Positions 1 through 6,078 of a stretch of 13,965 nucleotides of DNA are shown piece by piece. The notes beneath the pieces were generated by a model. That model was not told the DNA's origin and ran no database searches. It saw only the letters and a program-made list of their open reading frames with translations. Every line of letters starts with the position of its first letter. Within the stretch, counting starts at the first letter, position 1. The stretch comes from Saccharicrinis sp. UBA6048 (lineage in GTDB: Bacteria > Bacteroidota > Bacteroidia > Bacteroidales > Marinilabiliaceae). The stretch lies in the NCBI GenBank assembly GCA_002429115.1, contig DIYS01000146.1, positions 1 to 13,965 on the forward strand. The letters run 5' to 3'. The translations under genes were made by a program, and so were the position numbers.

Positions 1-26
1 GCATTTTTTGTTTGTCGTATAGTTGT

Positions 27-365
27 TTATTCGTCTTTCAGCATCTTTTTATGAATCGCATAAAAAAGAATCAAGCTGATTCCTCCAAACAGTAAGATCA
101 TTGATAAATAGGCCATTGGTTCTGGCATATTGGTATTTGCTTCCAACACACCACCCAGAATTACGCCCAGGGCTAAACCAACTAATAGCATGCCGTATTT
201 TAGTGTCAGGTAATGCTTAGGTTTACCATGATCAAACAATGTCGCATCTTTGCCAGCGGCAATCAATGAAGTTCGTTCTATCCGCCTGTTTCTAAAATAG
301 ATTAAAGAAATTATTATGGCTGGAATACTTCCGAAAATAAAAATAATAGCTAATGCACCTTCCAT
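27..365 (-). CDS. Small three-helix inner-membrane protein, DUF6249-like
   Basis: A 112-residue protein with three hydrophobic segments at about residues 5-24, 56-75 and 85-103. A short basic, polar stretch (residues 25-52, with FRNRR and DHGKPK) lies between the first two. This layout resembles the DUF6249 family of small Bacteroidota membrane proteins, which has no known function; the family assignment is from recall of the pattern. It has no catalytic motif. The gene diverges from an ECF sigma factor gene, and the promoter facing it (422-449) matches the sigma gene's own promoter, so I infer it is a member of that ECF regulon, perhaps an envelope-stress or membrane-homeostasis protein. The ATG at 363-365 is the natural start; the predicted 5' leader is about 50 nt. 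Confidence 0.8.
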   Translation of the reverse strand: MEGALAIIFIFGSIPAIIISLIYFRNRRIERTSLIAAGKDATLFDHGKPKHYLTLKYGMLLVGLALGVILGGVLEANTNMPEPMAYLSMILLFGGISLILFYAIHKKMLKDE

Positions 366-421
366 GATATCGTATTTTAAGTTTTTATATTATCAATCTC
401 TCCCGGAGCGCTCACTTGTTT

Positions 422-449
422 GACGCCATGTAAAAAGCAGCGGTTACAA
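422..449 (-). promoter_or_regulatory. ECF-type promoter of the divergent membrane protein gene
   Basis: Read on the minus strand, TTGTAACC (449-442) is followed after exactly 16 nt by CGTC (425-422). This is the usual ECF layout, an AAC-containing -35 and a CGTC-like -10; B. subtilis sigma-X, for instance, uses TGTAAC-N17-CGAC. The same two elements at identical spacing precede the sigma gene on the other strand. Transcription would start near 413-416, where an 8-bp palindrome GAGCGCTC (406-413) also lies. Confidence 0.65.
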
Positions 450-614
450 CTTTTTTAAAGATTATCAGGAATGAAGGTAATTATTGAAGAGGTGCACACT
501 TATTAATAACGATCTTATACAATATATTACCTAAGACGGCATGAAAATGCAGAGACAAGCTTTTTAACTACCCTATTGCCAATTCAGGTGTATTCGTGTA
601 AATTATCAAATATC

Positions 615-642
615 TTGTAACCTATTAAAAAGGAGGTGCGTC
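615..642 (+). promoter_or_regulatory. ECF-type autoregulatory promoter of the sigma factor gene
   Basis: TTGTAACC (615-622) is followed after 16 nt by CGTC (639-642), identical in both boxes and spacing to the divergent promoter at 422-449. The start site would fall near 648-651, only a few bases before the ATG at 654, so the mRNA is probably almost leaderless. The Shine-Dalgarno-like AGGAGGTG (631-638) lies within the promoter spacer and so would not be transcribed if this promoter is used. Confidence 0.65.
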
Positions 643-653
643 CTATTTGATGA

Positions 654-1229
654 ATGAATGATGCGAATGACATAAAGTTGATTAAGCAGGTTAAGTCAGG
701 TGATGTAGGTGTGTATGCCCAAATCATCAATAAGTATCAGCATATGGCATTTACTTTGGCCAGTAGCATTGTTAAAAATAAACAAGATGCCGAAGAGGTT
801 ACGCAGGATGCATTCTATAAGGCTTATAAGGCGCTTGGAAATTATAAGGGTGATGCCGTGTTTTCAACCTGGTTGTACAGGATTATTTATAATACGGCGG
901 TATCAAAAATAAGAGGATGTAAAACTGATACCTCTGATTTAGATCATCCGGAAGTTGATAAACAGGAGTTGGTAAACTTTGGTGAGAATTTAAATCGATT
1001 GGAGCAGCAAGAGCGAAAGAAAATCTTAAAGGAAGCTTTAAGCAGATTAAAAGAAGACGATGCTTTTATAATTCTTTTGTATTATTACCAAGAGAAAAGT
1101 ATTGAGGAAATTGAGCAGGTAACAGGCTTATCGAAATCCAATGTGAAGATTAAATTGCATCGTGGACGCAAGCAGTTACAACTTGAACTGAAAGGATTAC
1201 TGAGGGATGAGTTAACATCCTTTATTTAG
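654..1229 (+). CDS. ECF-family RNA polymerase sigma factor
   Basis: A 191-residue sigma-70 family factor of group IV (ECF), the usual length for this class. Region 2 spans about residues 8-90, with the core-binding helix around DAEEVTQDAFYKAYKAL (45-61) and the -10 recognition part around FSTWLYRI (70-77). Region 4 spans about 122-181, with a helix-turn-helix at SIEEIEQVTGLSKSNVK (149-165) followed by the typical LHRGRKQL. It should direct RNA polymerase to envelope-stress type promoters. The start at 654 gives the normal ECF beginning (acidic, then LIKQVKSGD). ATGs also occur at 650 and 658 in the other two frames, but these open only 3- and 5-codon frames. It is followed 9 nt later by a probable anti-sigma factor, and its upstream region holds a promoter copy suggesting autoregulation. 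Confidence 0.95.
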   Translation: MNDANDIKLIKQVKSGDVGVYAQIINKYQHMAFTLASSIVKNKQDAEEVTQDAFYKAYKALGNYKGDAVFSTWLYRIIYNTAVSKIRGCKTDTSDLDHPEVDKQELVNFGENLNRLEQQERKKILKEALSRLKEDDAFIILLYYYQEKSIEEIEQVTGLSKSNVKIKLHRGRKQLQLELKGLLRDELTSFI

Positions 1230-1238
1230 CTTTATGAT

Positions 1239-1670
1239 ATGGACCAGAAGAAAAATAGACTGAATGACGAGGTTAACGATCAATATTTAAAAGATCTGTT
1301 TCACGACTTTGAACCCGAAATGGCACCTGAATCATTAAAGCAGGATACTATGAACCGGGTATTTAAGGATTGGACGGAGAATGCAGTTGCTTATAAACCA
1401 CTGATCAATAAGCAAAACCGATGGTGGATTATTATTGGTTGTGCGGCACTGGTTGCCATTAGTTTTTTAATTGATGGAACATTGATTCAGGGATATATTA
1501 ATCAGGTTGAAGTTGATCAATCAATCATTGACTTAAGCGGTGTTAAAAGTGGCTTAAATTCAGTTGGAACAACCATTAAAGAATTGCCATCAATTTTATA
1601 CTTAACGGTTATAGGAGGCAGTGCCTTGCTGGTGCTTGATCGTTTTTTTAATCGATTGGCCAATATTTAA
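1239..1670 (+). CDS. Probable membrane-bound anti-sigma factor
   Basis: A 143-residue protein encoded 9 nt after the sigma gene. The N-terminal 60 residues are charged and cytoplasmic-looking, with YLKDLFHDFEPEMAPESL (17-34) resembling the helical N-terminus of small Bacteroidota anti-sigma proteins. Hydrophobic segments follow at about 62-79 and 117-133, separated by a polar stretch (85-115) that would face the periplasm. No zinc-binding HxxxCxxC motif is present and the only cysteine (C68) lies in the first membrane segment, so it is not a ZAS-type anti-sigma factor. The function is inferred from position and topology rather than from a recognised domain. With two membrane helices, the N- and C-termini would both be cytoplasmic. 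Confidence 0.75.
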   Translation: MDQKKNRLNDEVNDQYLKDLFHDFEPEMAPESLKQDTMNRVFKDWTENAVAYKPLINKQNRWWIIIGCAALVAISFLIDGTLIQGYINQVEVDQSIIDLSGVKSGLNSVGTTIKELPSILYLTVIGGSALLVLDRFFNRLANI

Positions 1671-1685
1671 CTCAAAATAAAGCAC

Positions 1686-1718
1686 AAAAAAAGCGAACCG
1701 TTAAAGTTCGCTTTTTTT
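1686..1718. terminator. Bidirectional intrinsic terminator
   Basis: A perfect inverted repeat: a run of seven A plus GCGAAC (1686-1698) pairs with GTTCGC plus seven T (1706-1718) around a 7-nt loop. It has A-tract and T-tract on opposite sides, so it works in both directions, between the convergent sigma operon and the Gate-domain gene. Confidence 0.9.
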
Positions 1719-1735
1719 ATATGATAATTACTGTA

Positions 1736-2899
1736 TTAAACGATTCCTAAGACACTACACAATACAAAAATATAGTGAGCTGCTATACCAGCTAATAAAC
1801 CACCGATGGTATGAGCCAGTAATGCTTTTGAAGTTAATTCGCGGAAATTAAGTGTATCAAGCATCGCTGTGTGCGTACTTAAATAACCACTCCAACACAT
1901 ACCCATTGCTGTAAATACCGCAATTTCATTACCGCCAACAATGCCTTGTGCAATAAATGCTTTTACCATTGATAGGGCGGCTCCAACTGCTCCAAGTGAA
2001 GTTACCGGGAAAGCAATCAGTTCTGGGTATTCAAAACCAAATAACCACTTAAATAGCCAATCAACTGAACCAGCCAATTTTGGTAAAATAGGAACTCCTT
2101 CGTATGCCAGTCCCTGGTATCCGATAGCAGCATCTGCAGGTTTAAAAGTAATAACCATTACAATGGTACTGATAACCAATACACCAGGAATAATAGCTAA
2201 ACCAAGGTTAACACCTGATTTACCACCATCTAGCATCGCATTTAAAAAGCGCTGGAAATTACTACCTTTTGATTCAAAAGAGATTTTTTCTTCATCACCG
2301 TTACCTTTAAACTCTTTATCTGCAGGAATTTTGCCTTTTATAAAGCGTTGCATTAATCGTGTTGAGATAACCGCTCCGATAATAGCACCAACCAAACCAA
2401 TCATGGCACCAGAGAAGAATCCTAATCCGGTCATAAACGCCAGAACAATCAGTCCCATACCAAATGCAGTACCAAAGTTGGTCAATGAGATTAACTCATG
2501 TGTTTTAAAATAGCGACTAAAGTTCTTGTCATTCGACAAACTGATAATTGCCGGGTTATCAGAAAAGAATGTCATTAGTCCTGCTAATGCACTCACCCCA
2601 GGCAGATTAAATAGAGGTCGCATTAATGGTGCCAGTAGTACCTCAAGCAAACGTACCACACCAAATTCAATCATTAATCGGCCAAGTGCCCCTGTTAACA
2701 CAGTAATACCCATAATGAAGAATACGGTATTCATTAACAAATCGTGGGCTGTTTTCATAAGCGTGTTAAGCATATTGGTAACACCCATCACATGTCCCAG
2801 GTAGCCGAAAAATCCACCAAAGAAGATTAAGAAGATCAACGCCTCGTATCGACGTCGCTCCAGGTAGCCTCTTTCTTTTAATTTTTTTAAAGCACTCAT
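1736..2899 (-). CDS. Nucleoside-recognition (Gate) domain membrane protein
   Basis: A 387-residue polytopic inner-membrane protein. After a basic N-terminus (KKLKERGYLERRRYE) come hydrophobic segments at about 20-38, 55-75, 138-160, 162-182, 230-252, 297-315, 323-340 and 360-382. Two polar-turn motifs, FFSDNPAIISLSND (111-124) and ELIAFPVTSLGAVGAALS (293-310), fall at comparable places in the two halves, as in the Gate/nucleoside-recognition superfamily; a soluble linker (190-220) separates the halves. It most resembles the CD0519/CD1768-type branch, whose substrate is unknown. The superfamily includes nucleoside transporters and spore-maturation proteins, so a transport role is likely but the solute cannot be named. 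It is a single-gene unit with its own promoter (2919-2951) and ends at the shared terminator. Confidence 0.85.
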   Translation of the reverse strand: MSALKKLKERGYLERRRYEALIFLIFFGGFFGYLGHVMGVTNMLNTLMKTAHDLLMNTVFFIMGITVLTGALGRLMIEFGVVRLLEVLLAPLMRPLFNLPGVSALAGLMTFFSDNPAIISLSNDKNFSRYFKTHELISLTNFGTAFGMGLIVLAFMTGLGFFSGAMIGLVGAIIGAVISTRLMQRFIKGKIPADKEFKGNGDEEKISFESKGSNFQRFLNAMLDGGKSGVNLGLAIIPGVLVISTIVMVITFKPADAAIGYQGLAYEGVPILPKLAGSVDWLFKWLFGFEYPELIAFPVTSLGAVGAALSMVKAFIAQGIVGGNEIAVFTAMGMCWSGYLSTHTAMLDTLNFRELTSKALLAHTIGGLLAGIAAHYIFVLCSVLGIV

Positions 2900-2918
2900 A
2901 TTGTCTGATTTTGAGCCA

Positions 2919-2951
2919 CAAAATTAGAAAGGCTCTAATCGCCAAAACAAG
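2919..2951 (-). promoter_or_regulatory. Bacteroidota-type promoter of the Gate-domain gene
   Basis: On the minus strand CTTG (2951-2948) is followed after 21 nt by a perfect TAnnTTTG element, TAATTTTG (2926-2919). Initiation would be near 2912, giving a leader of only about a dozen nucleotides before the ATG at 2899. This promoter lies downstream of the minus-strand terminator at 3102-3129, so that terminator does not belong to this gene's transcript. Confidence 0.6.
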
Positions 2952-3101
2952 ACTAAAATCACCATTTAATTTTTTTTTATATGAAATAAATCAGGAATTC
3001 TAAGATATATCGAACTAATGGGAGAGTGGAACGATTGCTTATACAATGACATCATGCATCTGAAGCGTAATGTTATAGAATCACTGGAAGATCAAGGTAG
3101 C

Positions 3102-3129
3102 AAAAAAAAGCCTGTCTGGGGAGACAGGC
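3102..3129 (-). terminator. Strong minus-strand intrinsic terminator
   Basis: Reading leftwards, GCCTGTCT (3129-3122) pairs with AGACAGGC (3117-3110) across a CCCC loop and is followed at once by eight T (3109-3102). There is no T-run on the plus side, so it acts on minus-strand transcription only. No annotated minus-strand gene lies upstream of it within the intergenic region. Confidence 0.85.
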
Positions 3130-3226
3130 AAAGAAACATTCTAAGAAAAAATTCTAACCTAAACCTCACACACATCCGAATGTTTCTATATTTGGGGACC
3201 AGGAGAGCCTTTAGTATTATTTGATT
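3102..3226 (-). ncRNA. Candidate minus-strand small RNA, about 125 nt
   Basis: On the minus strand a plausible promoter (TTG-N20-TAATTTAG, 3263-3233) is followed by a 10-bp perfect stem AGAAACATTC/GAATGTTTCT (complement of 3178-3187 and 3132-3141) enclosing 36 nt. Two bases later comes a textbook intrinsic terminator. No open reading frame of note exists on that strand in the interval. The 5' end near 3226 is an estimate from the promoter match. The structure could be a trans-acting sRNA or a 6S-like RNA (a stem closing a large open loop). I do not recognise the family. Confidence 0.45.
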
Positions 3227-3232
3227 CGAATG

Positions 3233-3263
3233 CTAAATTACGCCCATTATATGGTGGTGTCAA
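3233..3263 (-). promoter_or_regulatory. Possible promoter of the candidate small RNA
   Basis: On the minus strand TTG (3263-3261) lies 20 nt upstream of TAATTTAG (3240-3233), one mismatch from TAnnTTTG. The 7-bp inverted repeat TACGCCC/GGGCGTA (3239-3245, 3264-3270) overlaps both boxes and could be an operator. Confidence 0.35.
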
Positions 3264-3328
3264 GGGCGTAGAATTAAAAAAGCGGAATTTTAACACTTTT
3301 TTTATTTAAATAAGTATGCGTTTTATTA

Positions 3329-3362
3329 TTTGGGCGCTCTGAAAGGCAATTGTTATTTTTGC
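3329..3362 (+). promoter_or_regulatory. Bacteroidota-type promoter of mutS2
   Basis: TTTG (3329-3332) is followed after 21 nt by TATTTTTGC (3354-3362), a perfect TAnnTTTG element with its frequent trailing C. Initiation near 3368 would leave a leader of about ten bases before the GTG start of mutS2. Confidence 0.65.
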
Positions 3363-3377
3363 ACAAAATAAAGGAAC

Positions 3378-5870
3378 GTGATATATCCCGATAGTTTTGA
3401 AGAGAAGATAAAGTTTACGCGAATTCGAGAATTGGTAAAGGATAGCTGTATGAGTTCACTGGGTAAAGAAGTGGTGGATGAAATGCAATTCAGTACTAAT
3501 TTTGATGAGGTAAGCTTAAACCTGCAACGTACATTTGAGTTTAAGAAGGTTTGTTTGGAGGAAGATAACTTTCCCATTGGCTACTTTATTGATGTTCGCG
3601 AACCTTTGGTACGTATCCGTACTGAGGGGCGTTTTATGGATGAGAAGGAGTTATTTGACTTAAAACGTTCGTTAGCTACAATAAATGATATATGTCGTTT
3701 CTTCAATAAAAAAGAAGAGGAAGAATATCCAAAACTAAAAGAGTTGGTAGCAGAAGTAGCTGTTTTCCCTTTTATATTGGATAATATCGATCGGATATTG
3801 AACAAATTCGGCAAGATTAAAGACAGTGCATCGCCTGAATTAGCCCGAATCAGAAAAGAGATTTTCAATAAGCAAAATAGCATCTCACGTCGTTTAAGTG
3901 CCATTCTTAAAAAGGCAAAAGGAGATGGTTTGGTTGATTCTGATGTGTCGGTTTCAATACGTGATGGCCGCGCAGTTATACCAGTGCCTGCTGCTAATAA
4001 GCGAAAGGTAAGAGGTATTGTTCATGATGAGTCGGCCACCGGAAAAACCTCATTTATTGAACCTGCCGAAGTTGTTGAGATCAACAATGAAGTGCGCGAA
4101 CTGGAGTATGCCGAGCGCAGAGAAGTCACGCGTATTTTAATCGAGATGGCCGATTTGATACGTCCGTATATTGATAATTTGCTGGAGTCGTACCACTTTA
4201 TGGGAACGATGGATTTTATCAGGGCCAAAGCACGTTTTGCTATTTCAATCAATGCGCTCTTACCTGAATACAAAAAGCAGCAGAGCTTTGTGTGGAAAGA
4301 GGCTGTTCACCCACTTTTATATCTGCAGCATAAAGCTGTTAATAAAGAGGTGGTGCCGTTGGATATGGAATTGTCCGATCCTAAACAACGCTTGTTACTG
4401 ATATCAGGTCCTAATGCCGGCGGTAAATCTGTATGTCTTCAAACCGTGGGATTGGTTCAGTATATGTTTCAATGCGGATTGCTGGTACCGATGAAAGAAG
4501 GTTCGAAGATGGGATTCTTCAAGCATCTTTTTATTGACATTGGTGATGAGCAGTCGATTGAAAATGACTTGAGTACCTATAGTTCTCATCTCTTCAATAT
4601 GAAGCATTTTTTGCGCTATAGTCAAAAGGAAACGCTAATCCTGATTGATGAGTTTGGTACAGGAACGGAACCAATGCTTGGTGGTGCTATTGCTGAGAGC
4701 GTTTTGGAACAACTGAACCAGCAAACAGTCTACGGGGTAATTACAACGCACTACACGAATCTAAAGCATTTAGCATCGCAAACTGAAGGCATCGAGAATG
4801 GAGCCATGTTGTTTGATACAGGGCGAATCATGCCATTGTATAAACTGCAAATCGCTCAACCCGGATCATCATTTGCTTTTGAAATAGCGCGAAAGATAGG
4901 TTTACCGGAGACAATTCTTTCGAATGCAAAAGAGAAAATCGGACAAGAGCATGTCGACTACGACAAGAATTTGCGTGAGATAGTACGAGATAAACGCTAC
5001 TGGGAACAGAAACGTAATACAATACGTATTAACGAAAAGAAACTGGCTGATGTACTGGAACGCTATCAGCTGGATCTCCAGAATATTAAAAAAGAACGTA
5101 AGGAAATCCTTGATCAGGCAAAGCAAGAGGCAGAACACTTGCTGTCGGATGCTAACAAAAAGATCGAGAATACCATTCGTACGATAAAAGAAACTCAAGC
5201 CAACAAAGAAAAGACCAAAAAAGCTCGACAGGAACTGGAAAGTTTCAAAGAGTTGGCAAGTGATAAAAAAGAAAAAGATGCGCAGATAGAGCGTAAAATA
5301 AAGCAGATTGAGGAGCGGGAAAAACGAAAAGCTAACCGTAAGAAAGATAAAGAACAGGAAGATGCAGCGGCTAAATTGCGACCTAAGAAAATAGAATTGC
5401 CAATACAAGCAGGTGATAACGTTCGACTAAAAGGGCAAAATACACCCGGTGAAGTCATTAAGATTCAAGGTAAGAATGCAACCATTGCTTTTGGCAGTAT
5501 CAGCACAACAGTAAAGGTGGATCGCCTGGAGCGCGTCAACAAAGGAGCGGTCAAACGAGCCAATACAGTTAATCCGAACGCATCTGTATCAAATGTAGGC
5601 GATAAAGTGCGCGAACGTAAGCTGACGTTTAAGCCTGATATTGATGTGCGGGGTAAACGAACTGAAGAGGCAATTCAATTGGTTCTTAATCATCTTGATG
5701 AGGCTGTGATTTGTGAGGTGTCTGAAGTGAAAATACTGCACGGTAAAGGGAATGGTATACTTCGCTTGATGATTCGTGAACAATTAAATGCCTTACCGTT
5801 TGTGAGTTCATTTAAAGATGAGCATGTACAATATGGCGGCAGTGGGGTAACAATTGTTAGTTTGGATTAG
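3378..5870 (+). CDS. mutS2: Endonuclease MutS2 with C-terminal Smr domain
   Basis: An 830-residue MutS-family ATPase, full length for MutS2 (about 780-850). It lacks the mismatch-recognition domains of MutS. A helical core/lever region fills residues 1-320. The ATPase follows with Walker A GPNAGGKS (344-351) and Walker B LIDEFGTGTEP (422-432, with D424 and E425). A long charged coiled coil spans roughly 505-665, then a small KOW-like beta segment (AGDNVRLKG...DRLERV, about 677-718). The Smr domain (about 753-830) carries DVRG (756-759) and HGKG (788-791). MutS2 was described as suppressing homologous recombination, and in Bacillus subtilis it acts on collided ribosomes; either role is possible here. 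It starts at GTG, supported by the typical N-terminus MIYP.SFEEKI and a promoter just upstream. It is a single-gene unit. Confidence 0.96.
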   Translation: MIYPDSFEEKIKFTRIRELVKDSCMSSLGKEVVDEMQFSTNFDEVSLNLQRTFEFKKVCLEEDNFPIGYFIDVREPLVRIRTEGRFMDEKELFDLKRSLATINDICRFFNKKEEEEYPKLKELVAEVAVFPFILDNIDRILNKFGKIKDSASPELARIRKEIFNKQNSISRRLSAILKKAKGDGLVDSDVSVSIRDGRAVIPVPAANKRKVRGIVHDESATGKTSFIEPAEVVEINNEVRELEYAERREVTRILIEMADLIRPYIDNLLESYHFMGTMDFIRAKARFAISINALLPEYKKQQSFVWKEAVHPLLYLQHKAVNKEVVPLDMELSDPKQRLLLISGPNAGGKSVCLQTVGLVQYMFQCGLLVPMKEGSKMGFFKHLFIDIGDEQSIENDLSTYSSHLFNMKHFLRYSQKETLILIDEFGTGTEPMLGGAIAESVLEQLNQQTVYGVITTHYTNLKHLASQTEGIENGAMLFDTGRIMPLYKLQIAQPGSSFAFEIARKIGLPETILSNAKEKIGQEHVDYDKNLREIVRDKRYWEQKRNTIRINEKKLADVLERYQLDLQNIKKERKEILDQAKQEAEHLLSDANKKIENTIRTIKETQANKEKTKKARQELESFKELASDKKEKDAQIERKIKQIEEREKRKANRKKDKEQEDAAAKLRPKKIELPIQAGDNVRLKGQNTPGEVIKIQGKNATIAFGSISTTVKVDRLERVNKGAVKRANTVNPNASVSNVGDKVRERKLTFKPDIDVRGKRTEEAIQLVLNHLDEAVICEVSEVKILHGKGNGILRLMIREQLNALPFVSSFKDEHVQYGGSGVTIVSLD

Positions 5871-5906
5871 ACATAAAGCCTTCGCCAAACGAATCAATCA
5901 TATACA

Positions 5907-5944
5907 AAAATACCTCCATTAGAAATTTGTAGTGGAGGTATTTT
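5907..5944. terminator. Bidirectional intrinsic terminator after mutS2
   Basis: AAAATACCTCCA (5907-5918) pairs perfectly with TGGAGGTATTTT (5933-5944); TTA/TAG pairing (one wobble) extends the stem inward to an 8-nt loop. A-rich and T-rich flanks on opposite sides allow use by mutS2 and by the convergent remB-like gene, although the latter's stop is 135 bases away. Confidence 0.85.
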
Positions 5945-6078
5945 ATATCATGAGTTTTTCAGGAGCTCGTTATGGTTTCGTAAAACAAATATTTTCAGAA
6001 ATGAATAATTTGAATGCTTTTCCTTAAACTTTAGATATTTAACTAGAACTACTGCCTTAAAACTAACAAACTATTTTT

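Larger units (their letters stand above)
2900..3377. other. Intergenic region between the Gate gene and mutS2
   Basis: 478 bases without a convincing protein gene. It holds the Gate-gene promoter (2919-2951), a minus-strand terminator (3102-3129) with a 10-bp stem just upstream of it, an inverted repeat TACGCCC/GGGCGTA (3239-3245 and 3264-3270), a 12-bp AT palindrome (3302-3313) and the mutS2 promoter. The inverted repeats are concentrated in 3102-3270, which fits a small RNA gene. Confidence 0.6.

Noticed and set aside
1941..2513. 190-codon plus-strand frame within the Gate-domain gene
   Set aside because: It lies wholly antisense to a convincing membrane-protein gene and its length follows from the codon pattern of that gene; it has no initiation signals of its own.
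2913..2935. GAGCC/GGCTC inverted repeat around the Gate-gene promoter
   Set aside because: It has only five pairs with a 13-nt loop and no extension; too weak to call an operator.
3018..3224. 68-codon plus-strand frame upstream of mutS2
   Set aside because: It runs straight through the minus-strand terminator and the 10-bp stem, has no promoter or ribosome site, and its translation has no protein-like pattern; the RNA interpretation explains the region better.
3302..3313. 12-bp palindrome TTATTTAAATAA upstream of the mutS2 promoter
   Set aside because: It consists only of A and T in a strongly AT-rich spacer; palindromes of this kind are common by chance.
4902..5408. 168-codon minus-strand frame, very hydrophobic, within mutS2
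   Set aside because: It is antisense to the charged Lys/Glu-rich coiled coil; such codons read in reverse give Phe/Leu-rich frames. It is an artefact of composition.
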